Origin: Cruorifilaria tuberocauda
Lineage: Eukaryota; Nematoda; Chromadorea; Rhabditida; Onchocercidae
NCBI GenBank assembly: GCA_013365365.1
Contig: JABVXU010000056.1
Coordinates: forward strand, 124,001-188,000
Direction: 5' to 3'
DNA length: 64,000 nt
Numbering within the stretch: position 1 is the stretch's first letter; each line of letters begins with the position of its first letter. The notes beneath the pieces are model-generated. The model was not told the DNA's origin. It searched no databases and saw only the letters and a program-made list of their open reading frames with translations. Both the position numbers and the translations under genes were made by a program. Below are positions 11,501-24,872 of this stretch, in pieces.

Positions 11501-14500
11501 TTATCTTGTTCAGAAGTGGTGATGTCGCCGACTCAATATTCGTACTTTTAAGTGGTCGACTTCGATCTGTAGAAGGGAAGAAAATAATCGACGAATTCGG
11601 ACGGGGCGATGTTTTAGGGATGATTGAGGTAATATTCTTTCATTATATTGACATACTCATTTTTGTTTGGGTTCTTTATACTTTTAGCCAACCAAATTAC
11701 ATTATTTATTATTGTAAAACTTCTCTTTGCACACAAATCTCATTACAATAAGCAGTAACTATAACCGTGGTGCTCCTTTAACTTCTCTTTATGTGACAAT
11801 TTTCTTATCAGATTCGGATGATACAGAAATGTTTTTACATCAAAGAACTTTACAGATTTATACTGGAAATATTTATTTAATATAATTTCAGTGTTTATTT
11901 TTTAACCGATACTTTTGCATTTGGATTAAGAAATTGGGATAATCGATAGCAATTGTTAATTTTTTGTGAGAATGTAAAATGGGTTATAAAGCTCGCAATC
12001 TTAATGAATTGAAACTGTTAGCAGAAAGCAGCGCATTGTTGATTCAAGAAGGCCTTAAAAAGAGACGAATGTCTTGAAAATGAATCGATCATAAAAATTG
12101 GTTATGACGGGCTGGAAGTTTCACTGTTGCATTTCTCTTTCACCATATGCGAAGATGCTAAAGCATATATACAGTTTCTATATTATATATTTTTGGCATT
12201 TGAAGGAAATTCGAAACATGAGAAAGTTCAATAACCAACTGTCTCATGAACTAATTGATAAACAGAAAAAATCGTTGCTTGGAATTATTGTCTTTTATTC
12301 TATGCAACAACAACAATCATTTTAAAAGGATTATAATACATGGTGAAAAGTGAATTGTAAATGAGAGAATTATCTAGCGGTAGATGAAGAAAGTTCTAAA
12401 GCATTTTTTAAGTCGAGTTTTCATTAAAAAAATATCATAAAACCATCATATTTGAGAAGGATAAATGAAATTCAAAAATTATCATGCTAACACTGACTAA
12501 TAGGAAGAATTCTTATTACAAAATACTGGACTTTACTTCAGGAAGCAAACATATTAAAAATCAAAGAAACTACGAATCTTTCTATCTTCTTTATCTTTTG
12601 GAGATTTTTCATAGGAATTTTTGATCATGGATTTCAAATCGTGATTGAGTTTTAACACATAAGGGGGAAGTAGGAATCATAACAATCAATAATAAATGAA
12701 CGCTTTTTTCGCAGCAAAAAATGCACTCAGAAATTCTTGCTGCGGAGCTCGACTTTTAATGGTTTAAAAGTTCACTAAATCTTGAAAAAATGTTCTACAT
12801 TGCGAAGATAAAAAAACTCACTTTGAGTTTTCAAAAATACGTTCATTGTAATTACAGTCTTATTTTCAACTACGTATGACGTGTTTAAACCCAGTTATAT
12901 AAATTAAGATTTTACACTTGAAACTATCATTACTTTACTCCAACCTAATATGTTTGCTAAAATACAAAATGAAACTAGTAATTTTTAGAATTATATTTTT
13001 TATATTTTTCGTCATCAGAAATTTAATATAACTGTTGATTTCTATTTTTTTGAAATCCTTTTCCCTTCCCTTTTAGATATATGATACATTCTTTCTTCCA
13101 GGTCCTACAGCGGGTGCCGCGCGCCACTACTGTGCTTGCGATTCGTTTTTCACAGCTGGCGCGACTTCCTGAAGGCCTTTTGAATTTCATTAAAATAAAA
13201 TTCCCTCAAGTAATTATTCGAATTTTTCATGTGCTATATTAGTATTTTTTAAATTAAACTTGACTGATTTTAGTGTTATAGGTTGGATTTCGCCTTGTTC
13301 ATTTGTTAGGTCAGTATTACACTTCATCGATACAAAATACGTCTACATTTGTATGTGGATACAAAGATGATATTTCAATAACAAGAGGTGATCCACAAAG
13401 TCATATCAAGGTAAGCACTGACTCGTTTTGGAAATTCATTTGAATCTTGGATTAAACTTTTGGGATTTAAAAAATTTTTCAAATAACAGAGCAAAAAGAT
13501 TGACTGATTAGATATTACCAGCATGTGCTTATTTGTATATGTGAAGGTTTATCCGTGAATTTCAGGTGAATTTTTAACATGAAATCTTTGCAGAATTTGC
13601 ATACCATTGCGATAGTAGCTGCAACACCCGATGTTCCGTTAACCGCATTCACTTGTGAACTATATCACGCTCTTACTGCAAATTTGCGGGTTCTGCGACT
13701 AAGTAGTCAGAAAATAGCCGAACTATTGGATGCCAGTGTACTAGAAAAGTAAGTCGTTATCTAGAATTGCCACAAATATGGATAACTTAACCACGATATC
13801 ATTTCTAAATTTAAATCTAATAAAAAGATTAAACTATTTCTTTACTGTTATTTGTTTTTATAATTATTCATTTCCTTTCTTGCCCACTATTTCTGTACCT
13901 TTCTAATAACAATATACACTTAATTTATATGCGAGAAGTAATGCAAATTTTTATTTAGGATTTTAACCGATGAGATCTACGACGGGTAATTTTCTTTTTG
14001 TCTTCTGTTATGATAAGTTTATCCCATTGTAAATTGACCTGGTGATTAATAGAAATTGATCAAATAGCTAATATTTGACCATATACGATTTACGAATCTG
14101 TTTCTACGCGGGAGTATCGAATTTCGGAATAGTTCTGGCATTTCTGTCTTTTAGTTAAGGTGACAGAAATCTATTTTCTGTCATTTATAAGTTTTTTTAT
14201 ACATGTTATTTGTTAATTGTTGTCATTTCAATTAATCCATCAAGAGTATTTTACAAATAGATTGGTTTTTGAACTGCATGTATTTATTTTTTCGATAGAT
14301 ACAGTGATTTTATTTGGGGAATTTTTTATGGATAGCATGAGGGGATCTGTTTGAATTTAGAAATTTATTAGATAAATTCAAAATGTTTATGTGCGAGCAC
14401 GTATGTTCGACAATTACAGCTATTTACAATTAAAGCCGTATAACAAAACGCTTCACATTCTGAGCCAGTATTATACGAATTTGTAAAATCTGTTTAACAA

Positions 14501-17500
14501 CTTCAGCGTGTGTATCTCCATTTGATCCCAGATTTTGTTTTGTGATAAATTTTGAATTAGCGCATAACATTCTAATTCTTTTGGGAATGCACCCATTAAT
14601 TAAATAAAATTTTCCTTTTTTTTATATAATTTTACGTTTATTATTGAAATAATTTTATCATAGGCAAGCAGATTTTCGTCTTATGCACTGGCTTAATTTG
14701 CAAGAAGATACGTATCCATTAATTATTTATGAATGTGACACAAGCGCTACAAGTTGGACACGACGTTGTCTACGCCAGGCAGATGCGATATTGTTTGTTG
14801 CTAATGGTGAACAAAGACCACCGCAGCAATCATTGGTTAGCTTTTGTTTCGCTTTTGTCTAATAGAAGTTTTAGGGAAGTAGTTTTAAGACTAATCTAAA
14901 TTTGGCACATTCATTTATTTTTTAATTTCATTATGAAATGAAAGAAGCACTTCATTAGTATTATTGATAAAATTTAGATGGATGATTATTTGAATATGAA
15001 CGAGGACGGTATTCGAACAAACAAGGAACTGGTCCTTCTTTGGGATGAAAAAACTGTGGAACCACAGGGAACGATTGAATGGTTGAAAGGAAGTTGGTTT
15101 TCGGGTCACCATCATATCCGTATTCATAAACGGATGATACAATGGAATTTGGAGGAGGTCAAGTTAGTTTCGAAAATGAAAAGTGAAAATCATGATGAAA
15201 GCAATGTGGTGTGCCAATGTAGTAATGCCAATATATTTTGCAAAGCTCCATTTTATTTTAGGTATCTGAATCAGATATTGTATCATTCTATGAACAAAAC
15301 ATTTATGGTGGAAAGGTTGACAGAGGTTCTGATTTTTCAAGGCTAGCTCGAATACTAACTGGAAATGCAATTGGTGTTGTGCTAGGTGGAGGTGGCGCAA
15401 GGTTATCTTTTGCAGTTGAAATATATTTCAAAAAAAGCATATAATTTAATTTCTCTGGGAATTTTGAATTTAATTTATAATTGAGTTAGAATTTTCTTGT
15501 TTGCAGAGGTGCAGCTCATGTTGGTGTGCTACGTGCAATACAAGAACATGGTATCCCTATTGATATGATTGGAGGAACATCTATTGGGTCTATGATCGGT
15601 GGTTTGTATGCTCAAGAGATTGAAGATGTGGAACAGAGGGCGAAAAGTTGGTTCATGGTTAGTTATATTCATTCAGAAAACTAAAGGCCTTTAAAAAAAA
15701 TTTGTTTTCCATAAAACTGATGTAATACTGTTCAATATTTAGTGGTCTAGCAAAGAAGTTTTTAAAACTAGTATACAATGTATATTCAGAATGATGGTTT
15801 ACTATGTGACACGAATATTAATTTTTCTAATGTTTATTCCATTATTGTTGATTAACATATATAGTCAATTTCGAACAATTCCAGTGCCTTAATGCGAGCT
15901 ATTTTATACTGAAATATAAAATCTCATTAAAAATTGTTTCATATTAAATAGTAAATGGTTAATATCTTTCATGTGCTTTCATTTCATCATTTGGACAGGA
16001 CCACCTGTGTTTCCTGGAAAAAAATTTGCAAATTTGAAAATTAGCTTTTGTAAAAATTAAAGAGTTGAGTGAGAAACAAGGAATGGAGATAAGGGATTAC
16101 TTAGATTGTTTGAATTAAATTATATTTATTTACCAAAGATTAAAGCTTAATATTGTATTTCAATAAAATTTAGTATAGTTGAAACTAAAGTATTTGAATT
16201 AATTAAAGAGCAATGTAATGAAATTATTTTAGTTACACAAATTCAGGTAAATGAAAATTTTAAGAAATTTTTGTTATAAAATTGGGTACAACATTAAGTT
16301 ATAGATGATGGCTTCCATTTGGCCAAAAATATGGGATTTAACGTATGCCCATTCGGCGATGTTTACTGGTGCCGGTTTTAATCATGGTCTTCAAAATTTA
16401 TTCTTAGACTCATTAATCGAAGATTTATGGATACCATATTTTTGCATAAGTACGGATATAAGGTTAGTTAAAGTTCGCAGTGCTCTCAACTTTTTTTGCT
16501 TTCTAGCTTGTAGAAAAGTTCCAAATTGCAATTTTGAAATTTAAATTCCTTTAGCAATTCGGAAATGCGGGTACATCGATCTGGTCCCTTATGGGCTTAT
16601 TGTCGAGCATCGATGTCCTTAGCGGGTTATCTTCCTCCACTCTGTGATCCAGTAGATGGTCATCTGTTGTTAGATGGTGGTTATGTCAACAATTTACCAG
16701 CAGATGTCATGCAGTAAGTCTAATATCTAAATTAAATTTTAAGTTTTGCCAAGTTTAAGCATATCTTCGATTAATAAACTTAAATTAAAAAAGTATAAAT
16801 GATACTCTAGACACGATTATTGCTAATGCCTCTTACACTATGATTGGATAACTTCAAAATAGATATGTGAGGAGAAAAAAACAAACTAGTTACCAGCGTC
16901 AAAATTTTAGGGATCAAAAATTAAAACAGTGAGATAAGAGCAGATTTTCAAAAAAATAGGAATAAATGAAATCGGCATTGATTAACACTTTTTTACAGTG
17001 CTTAATCTGCTATGCAGAGGGTAAAAAATGTAATTAAGTTAATTTGTAAACATTTAGCCTGCATTCCAAGCACAAAAAGAAGAAAATAAACCAAAATGCA
17101 ATTAAATTTCGAGAATTTCGAAGGTTTTGTTAGGGTTGTTTGATAACTTAATTCAGATCTATGGGTGCTAAAATAGTAATCGCAGTGGATGTTGGTTCTG
17201 CTGCCGAAACAAATTTATACAACTATGGGGACTCATTGAGTGGATTTTGGGTATTACTGAAGAAGCTAAATCCATTTGCTGAACCAATCAAAGTTCTTAA
17301 TATGGAAGAAATACAAGTATTGCAAACATATTTTTAAATTCGATATTTGTTAGGAATTTTCAATGTTTACAATATTTACCATATTTTTGGTTCTATTTAT
17401 ATGTCATGAATAAGTCAAACATTTTAAGTGAAAAAATAACGAAAAATTCTACTGCTTCTTTAACTGACACTGCTAATTGAATAATTCAAATACACTATTA

Positions 17501-18594
17501 AGAGTCGTTTGGCTTATGTCTCTTGCATGCAACAGCTACAGTTGGTAAAAAACGCAGGATACTGTCAGTATATACGACCACCCATTGAGGAATTTAAAAC
17601 CCTAGATTTTTATAAGTATGATGAAATACGTGTAAGTTCCTTTCTCTCATAATTAATATGAAATAATTTATTAAATTTTGAATTTGGCTTGTTTTTGTCT
17701 ATCCTTCAGGAATATTTTGTTTCTTCAAACTATTTTTAAATATCTCCTTAACTTGCTATAGTTGGCTAATTAAGTTCCAATAATCCGGATGAAATTTGTA
17801 GGATCTCGGCTACAAACATGGTTTAAAGGAATTCGGAGAATTAGTGAAGACAAATGAAGATTTAAAGAGTGTTATCGATGCCGAAAAGTTGCGCTCACTG
17901 AAACGACGATATTGGGGTCGCGAAACTTCAAAATTGGTTATATATGATCGTGGCCACACCTCATCATTCACTAATCTCGCTGCCGAGGTATGGAAATTTT
18001 GATATTTTCTATGATCAATATTTTTTAATCAATTCTGAGATATTAATTTTTAGAAAATTAGTTTTTCAGATCCTTTATATCTATAAAATCCATATTTTCA
18101 CTTTAATCCTGTCCTGAGATAAAGTGGCAATTCACCAGGTGTCGAGAGTTCCCAAAGTGCGCGAAAAGAACAGCTTAAATGATGAGGAAATTATGGAGGA
18201 TGGACAGTCGGATGTTTGGTGGGATGAGGAAGAGGAAGAAGAACCAGACGTGCAGTCACAGCCAGCGTATCATTCTGAGGATGTTGAATCTATTGAAGCA
18301 GGTTACATCAGTGAACCTTGCACTACCTATCAAAGTAAATACACATACAGTAGCGAAGATGAAATAAGCATTGATAAAAGTACCACAAACAGTCAAAAAC
18401 GAAAGACCACTGTAATTGAAGCAAATCAAAATTGTGGAAAAGAAATTAAAATGCAAAAAGTATCAGAGAAAACACCCATGGTGCGATTTGGATTGTTGGA
18501 ATCATCAGCTAATGATAAGCCACAAGAAATTCGAGATATCGCGCTTAATTCTGATAGGTCTGCGAAGAAGGTTGATGATAATGGAGTACGATAA
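5520..18594 (+). CDS. PNPLA6: Neuropathy target esterase-like phospholipase (PNPLA6/7 family), first coding exon missing
   Basis: In this family the enzyme deacylates lysophosphatidylcholine and phosphatidylcholine at the cytosolic face of the ER. I join 26 exons: 5520-5622, 6129-6298, 7798-7883, 8209-8370, 8635-8782, 8900-8986, 9164-9225, 9891-10038, 10190-10307, 10424-10620, 10830-10996, 11301-11432, 11514-11628, 13102-13209, 13282-13410, 13594-13748, 14664-14835, 14978-15157, 15262-15401, 15507-15657, 16305-16462, 16555-16713, 17157-17316, 17503-17631, 17802-17987, 18139-18594. All junctions are GT-AG and in phase, giving about 1,325 residues, close to fly and human NTE. Seen in order: an N-terminal membrane helix ([12 protein letters not shown]), three cyclic-nucleotide-binding-like domains (about residues 175-300, 362-490, 500-620), then the patatin domain with the GGGGARG loop (about 855), nucleophile Ser in GTSIG (about 885) and Asp in DGG (about 1003). 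Ser-Asp spacing matches human NTE. The C-tail from 18139 is acidic and divergent. The start codon must lie in an upstream exon; the reading frame before 5520 has no ATG. Confidence 0.93.
6304..6412 (+). repeat. CAT/TCA microsatellite at the start of an NTE intron
   Basis: An imperfect array of CAT/CATT/CAC triplets beginning five bases after the GTAGTG donor at 6299. It yields His-rich or Ser/Ile-rich reading frames; the conserved protein skips it, so it is intronic. Confidence 0.85.
11085..11175 (+). repeat. Tandem array of about 24-base AT-rich units within an NTE intron
   Basis: About four imperfect copies of a unit built on ATCAATTATAATTTTCAATT, in the intron between the exons ending at 10996 and starting at 11301. 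Confidence 0.85.
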
Positions 18595-19591
18595 ATTAGT
18601 AAGTTTTCTAAATTTTAATATTAAGATAAAAAAATCGCTTCTTCGAGTTTTATCTTCATTCTTCTTGATTTGAATTTAATTTTCTCTTATAATTTCCAAA
18701 ATTACGTATTTTAGTAACGGCTTCGCACCTTTGAAATTTAGTACGTTTCAATTTTTCTGTTCTATCGTGACATTTCCTGCAATTTATTTACTTCGCTGAT
18801 AACACCTTTTTATATGGATTCCTTCTGAATAATGATTTTTGCTATTATCATCATTACTTTCGCACTGATATAAAAGCTTTTTAGTATTTGCAACGTACAG
18901 TAGAACATAGTAAGGTTTTAGTCTTTTCCATTATTTATCAGTAACTTTGCTTATGCATCTCTTTATTCATCATATCTATTTTTACAGTTTGCTTGTAGTT
19001 TTAATTGGTCATATCTCTTCAGATGCTGATCAGAATAGAAAAAAATATCCGCAAAATATAGCAATTGAATCTTGATGCAAATTCGATTCTCCTCCTTTTG
19101 GATGGATTTTTTCACGTGGAATAAAATCAATATATTTCATCGACATTGCATTGTCATCATCATATACTAATACACTCCTTCCTTTTTTTATCATTCATTT
19201 TTTTTGGTGGTTATTTACATCTTACTTTGTTTTCCATTTTGAATTTTGTTTTTTTTTTTTCAGATATTTATTCTTCATTCAATTCTTTAGTTTAAAATTT
19301 TTTGAGAATTAATGCATTTAATTCCCGAAAAAAACTGTAAAAAAAAGTTCAGTTAGCTCAAAAATAATGTTTAAATTGCAAAATTTACAGCAGATATAAA
19401 GAGTATCGCTTGAAATTTCTTTTGAGAGTATAAGTTGAAATGTGGTCAAAATTTTATCATTTATTTTTCTAGAAAATTGCAATTGATTGCAATAAAGCGA
19501 ACTGGTTCGTAGTTTTAATAGTATTTTATAAGCTTGTATCATATGTGGTTTTTTCTATTCGAACGTGATAGTATTTGAAAAATATTAGAAA

Positions 19592-19697
19592 ATCACATAG
19601 GTAATTCTGCCAATCTTCTAAACAGCTGGGGAAGCGTATTTGGAAGATCACATAGGTAACTTTTCCAATCTTCTAAACAACTGGTGAAGCGTATTTG
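19592..19697 (+). repeat. 55-base tandem duplication
   Basis: Two adjacent copies, 19592-19642 and 19647-19697, both starting ATCACATAGGTAA and ending GAAGCGTATTTG, with about five differences. The unit contains CCAATCTTCTAAACA. It lies about 1 kb past the NTE stop codon. No function is evident. Confidence 0.9.
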
Positions 19698-20886
19698 CAT
19701 GGATATAAATTTAAATAAGTTCACCAGAATCCAACACTAAAAGTTTCTAGGAATTCTAATTAATTTACGGATTTGTTTGAAATGATCTTCTGTTTCCCTT
19801 CATTTATGCGTAAGTCGGAAACTTGTGAATTCAAGTTTATATTTATCATTGACTTAATTATAACTATAGAATGTTTTTAATAAATATGATTTGATCTTAT
19901 CTATTTTAGCAAGTATTTTTTATTACTCTATTTTGTTCCCTTTTATCATTTTGTGAAATAATCTTATTGGATCTCTACATAAATGTATATATATTTATTT
20001 AGTTTTTGCATATCGGAAACAAATTATTTAGTTGTATAATTATTTAGACCGTAAGTATATCCAATTTCTACATAGTAGGTGAAATTGTATTGTATATTGT
20101 TGGCCGTAGCATATTCTTTTAAAATAAAATAGTTTTTAGCTAAATTTTAATGGCTCACGTATTGTTTTGTATTTTATAAATATCTTTTCCATTCGTTTTT
20201 GTAATTGTTTAAAATACGGGTAGTATTGTAGTATTAAAATTAATGAATGTTGTTTAGCACGTCGCATTTTTATTTGTTGATACTTAACCAAAAAATAAAG
20301 ATACTCTATTTTAATCATGTGTAATATACATAATTGAAAACTCACAATCTATTTGACATTGAAAGATAATATTTTGAAAATAACGCATACTCCTTCGAAG
20401 AGAGTACTGAAAGGATATGATCAAGTTATTTCGTTGGAACGATCGGAATCATTAATAACATAATACTATGAACCAATTAATACGTTAAGATTGCTAATTG
20501 GTTCTCAGTATCATTGCTGCTATTCCTATCAAGCAAAAGAGTATCAGACGGGAATGTAATTTTAACTGATTGCTAGTTAAGCCTACATTGAGTTTTCTAA
20601 TACTCCAACAATGTTACTAAGAAACATTCTGCATAAGTCATTATCTATTTTTAAATCTTAGAGAAGATATCTGTTCGATTACCTTTAATTGATTGTGAAA
20701 TCAAATTGGAAAAAATATTTCAAGTTTTAAATTAAATTTACTATAACTGATTACCGTAATCTTCTCTTTGCATAACTAAGAATAGCTATTAATAAGTGAA
20801 ATAGTTCTTTTTCTTTTTTCACAAAGATAATTCTATACTTATTTACTCTTTTATTTTTGTTTATTTATCCCATTTATTTGTTTTAG

Positions 20887-21177
20887 CAAAAGAAAAATGA
20901 AGGATTTTACTGCAAGCGAATAAAACGATTGAGAGGTTTAAAATGGACTTCTCTTGGGAATGATTTCCTAAAATGGATAAATGCTTACATTCTTCTCTTT
21001 AGAGCTCTTTTTATTTTTACCATTGTTGTTATCAGTGGGTATCTGCGAACGGATGAGATAACGAACGCCAATGCTATCTGCCTATTTAAATATTTCATTT
21101 TATATTTTTATACTGAAAATTATTTATTGCTTGAGAATATTTCTATATATTTTTATAGGGGAAATTTTGTTAACTAA
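20887..21177 (+). CDS. Weak isolated ORF preceded by a good splice acceptor
   Basis: A pyrimidine-rich TTTGTTTTAG ends at 20886 and opens a 96-codon frame with no ATG before residue 60. The first 70 residues look protein-like (QKKNEGFYCKRIKRLRGL, then a hydrophobic segment FRALFIFTIVVISGY and LRTDEITNANAI); the rest is AT-driven. It could be a fragment of a decayed gene or of an unmapped exon. A second acidic fragment, FDLEEEEEENEKGN plus stop, follows an acceptor near 22297, but I cannot link the two. Confidence 0.15.
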   Translation, partial: QKKNEGFYCKRIKRLRGLKWTSLGNDFLKWINAYILLFRALFIFTIVVISGYLRTDEITNANAICLFKYFILYFYTENYLLLENISIYFYRGNFVN

Positions 21178-23642
21178 TAGATAATGATAAATCATTTTCA
21201 GGCCAATTACATATATAACAATGAATATTCTCGTTGCTAGGTATTTCATTATTGCTATTTATAGCTAACGTTTTATATTAGCTAATATAATTTTGCTAAA
21301 TGTTACTGTACCTGCATCTTATATCTTACCAATATTAGAGTAATTTTAGTACGAATCACAGCAATAGCAAAATTTGATATGACGACTATTGCTAGTGATT
21401 CCATCCAATTTACTTTATGCTATTCAATATATTAATAAATTTCAAATGAATTCAAATTTCACTAATACATGTTTATAGCAAAGGTATAATTTTCAATAGA
21501 TCAATTATTTTCTATTGAATATTCTATTTTCTCTCTTCATTAAGTTTGTTATTAGCAAGTTATTATTAAACTATTTAAAATTAATTTTAAAACTATTCAA
21601 AATTGAACATCGTTAACTTATTTTGCTATACTGAATTTACTTCAATCGTCTGTTTCCTCTTAGTTTAGAATTCTTACCTGGAATTTAAATATTTCAGTAT
21701 TTTTAATATATGGAAAAGTAGCATACAAACTATCAGTTTATTTAATATAATTTGAGTACAAAATTGCATCCGTTGAATTTGTTGATTCTAATTAGCTAAA
21801 TTTCGATTTAAGGAATGAATAAGAAGGTGAGGAAAAGTTAAAAACCTAAACAAGATACTTATATATATGTGGTAAAACGAAAAAAGTAAATTCAATTAGA
21901 AGAAAAAAAATAGAGGACGTACTGTTTTTTTTTCTTTTGTTTTTTAAAAAGCAAAAATAGACAGTAATTTGTGAATTAATTTAAAGTGTTCAAAGTTCTT
22001 TTCTATTTTGCTGTAATTATTGAATGATAAAAGTGGCAAGAAATGGTTTTTCACTTTTTTTTTAATGGATTTGAATTATAATTGTAAATGACTTTGACAG
22101 ATTAAAATTGAGCTTTTTTTTCCGCTCTTTCTTTTTGCATGAGCAAAATGGCTTTAACAAAATCAACGCAAATGCAAATATAATAATTTTTATCATTGAA
22201 TACATTATTAAATTCAATCGCTAAAATCTTTTCATATACTCTTAATTATATTCTATTCTATTCTTTTACAAAGAAACCAACGAAAACCTTATTTTAGAAT
22301 TTGATTTAGAAGAAGAAGAAGAAGAAAACGAAAAAGGAAATTAGGTTGGACAAAAAAGAAAACATTGTCAAATGTCAACAATTCGTGATTACAAATGAAG
22401 ATATGTCCAAAAATAATCGAAATTATATCAATCAAACTTTGATAACTCTTATTTTTATCAATAAAAAATATCCCGAATTAACTGGATATGATAATTACGT
22501 GAAATTTCGTAAAAGTATTTCATTCAGCTTACTGTGTTGACAGTTTTGTTTGATAAATTAGTCATTTTTCACAAAAGAATATTTCAAATTCAATAATATC
22601 TGTTTGCAAGCAAGGAAGAACGGAGGATGGAAGTTGAATTTAACTATCAATCATTTATCAAAATCATCACCAATCTTTAGTTTTTGAGAAGTAACCCGAG
22701 GGATGAAGGAGCGGGTGGGGAAAGAAGTGTAATCTATGAATGCACTTTTGATAAAACACTTCCCAAATTTTGCTTTACTGGTTATTTCACTTTGCTTTCT
22801 TCATTTTTTCCAACGATGTAAAATAGTCTCGTTCTTTTTTGAGAACTTAAAAGAAAATTTTAAGAGTAGTCAAACTTGAAATTGGAAGAATGTTTCCTTT
22901 TCTTCTAAAAAAGTGAAAATTTTTCAAGAATGTTTAAATGATTGCAAAAAATACAATCAATCTTACCTGATGACAATACTATCAGACTTATCTGAAAACA
23001 GTCTTACTAAAATAATTTTTCTTTTTTGATCAATTGTGATTAAATTTTTAAAAAATTTATCGAATTGTTTTATACTTTTCAACTAAATTTACTATTAATT
23101 ATTCAAAGATATTGAGATAATAGAGAATTACGTAACTTTCCGGCATTTCATTTTTACAAAATTCAAAGTATTTTTTACTATGCCAAAAAAAAATCCCGGC
23201 TGCTAACAGAATTCAACAGTTGGCTCTTTTTTTTTCTTTCATGAATTTTAAAAAATTTATCTGAAACATGTCAGAATTCATTCAAACAACAAATTCCGAA
23301 ATCATATCGAATAAATAATCAAAAAACGTTCCACAAATCAGAGAATGAGTAATTGAGAAATTGAATATATTAATTCATTTTTAGCACTTAGATAATTCTT
23401 TCATCAATACAAAAACAATATATTATAGCTAACGAAAAAGCCTTAAATATGCTTATTTGAACTTTTTTCGAAATGAGTTATTTTTAAATTTGAAATTCTC
23501 ATTATCAGATTTTTTTGAGCCAGAATGAGAGTAGATGTCTTAGATAAATTATGTGAAGTATTTTGTTGGTTGAAGAACATCATCATACTTGCGGAAGCAT
23601 TTTATGAAGTAAACGATGTGATAAACATATGTAAAAGGGAAT

Positions 23643-23720
23643 AGGGAGGGAGAGAGAGAGGGAGAGGGAGAGAATGAAAGAGAAGCAGGAGATAAAAAAG
23701 GAAAGGGAAGAGGAGAGAAG
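23643..23720 (+). repeat. GA-rich purine tract
   Basis: Imperfect GGGAGAGAGAG repeat followed by GAAAGAGAAG-type purine sequence; one of the few GA rather than CT tracts on this strand. Confidence 0.85.
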
Positions 23721-24050
23721 GAGGAAGATGGAAAAATAAGCTATAATCTTGTAAGCTTAGCAAGCTATTTTCATTCATTCGTTCACTACCGGTGGAAGAA
23801 ATTTGCAGAAAGAGAGGAAAGTAAGGAATTATGGAAAAAAAGCAATATCCGTTTTCAGTCCTTCCTTTTTTCTTTTAATCTCTTCCCCTCTCTCTTTCTC
23901 TCTCTCCTCTTCCACTAAAAAGCAAAGTATATTTTCTATTGAATTTATGATCTATGAAGATGTTAGATAATATGAATGAGTTAAGAATTTTTCACTTTCA
24001 AGTGTACTCTTTCCTTTCCGATTATATTTCAAACTTTTAGCTACCTTAAG

Positions 24051-24107
24051 CACACACACACAGGGAAAGAGACAGACAGACAGACAGACACACACACACA
24101 CACACAC
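24051..24107 (+). repeat. Compound CA / GACA microsatellite
   Basis: A CA run, then four GACA units, then another CA run. Confidence 0.92.
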
Positions 24108-24304
24108 TTTGAAGAGTTTATCAAAGCTTTCATAGTTATCTTGTTGTTAGCTAAAGTTCTTCTTCCCTCTCAATCTTTTCATTCTATCTTTTCTAAGTTT
24201 TTTTTCTTTAGTTATGCAGAAAGGAAACGAAGTGAAAGAAAAAAAAAGAAATTAGCATTTTTCTACACTTTTCCTTCCTCTTTCTACATTCTGGTAAGAT
24301 TTAC

Positions 24305-24314
24305 CTCTCTCTCT

Positions 24315-24348
<34 letters not shown>
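24305..24348 (+). repeat. CT microsatellite
   Basis: Nearly pure CT repeat with one short interruption (CCTTCT). Confidence 0.92.
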
Positions 24349-24352
<4 letters not shown>

Positions 24353-24467
24353 CTTCATGTTTTTATTATTTTGTTATATTTTATAAAGATAAAATGTATG
24401 TTTGGTTAATATGAAGAAATTCATCGCTAACTAATTCCACGGATAACAACGTTTTCATACTAACCAT

Positions 24468-24550
24468 TAGCAGCAGCACTGCGCCCCTCTATCAGCGCTT
24501 ACTACTAGCCATTACCGCCACCCATCAATTCCAAATATACCCAAGGGTAT
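24468..24550. other. Small GC-richer island
   Basis: About 80 bases with several GC and CG dinucleotides in otherwise AT-rich DNA, including CTGCGCCCCTC and CATTACCGCCACCC. No reading frame or RNA fold is obvious. It shares TGCGCCCCTC with the island at 40272-40350. Confidence 0.35.
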
Positions 24551-24822
24551 GCTATGCTTATATGTTTGCGCTTCATTCTGCTTCTTCTCTTTTCATACTT
24601 TTCTCCTCCTTGCTTTCTTGGTATTTTTAAATTATTTCATCAATTTTGCTTCAACTCATGGAATGCTGAAATATAGGAAATGCTGCCTCCTGTTCTGTTC
24701 TTTTTCATATTTTTGAAAATTTTATTTTGCAAATTCTTGAAGATAATTATGAATGAGAGAGAAAGTGAAAGATTAATTTTAATTTTAAAATTTTCTGAAA
24801 AGATATTATATCGGAGATAGCA

Positions 24823-24872
24823 CTCTCTCTCTCTCTCTCTCTCTCTCTCGCACTATGAGAGAGAGAGCGAGA
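24823..24872 (+). repeat. CT tract with GA inverted arm
   Basis: A (CT)n run of about 27 bases, a short GCACTAT spacer, then GAGAGAGAGAG. The arms are complementary and could fold into a hairpin of at least 11 pairs. Confidence 0.85.

Larger units (their letters stand above)
18595..23640. other. Intergenic DNA downstream of NTE
   Basis: AT-rich sequence presumed to include the NTE 3' untranslated region. Apart from the 55-base duplication and the weak ORF at 20887, I see nothing coding. Confidence 0.6.
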
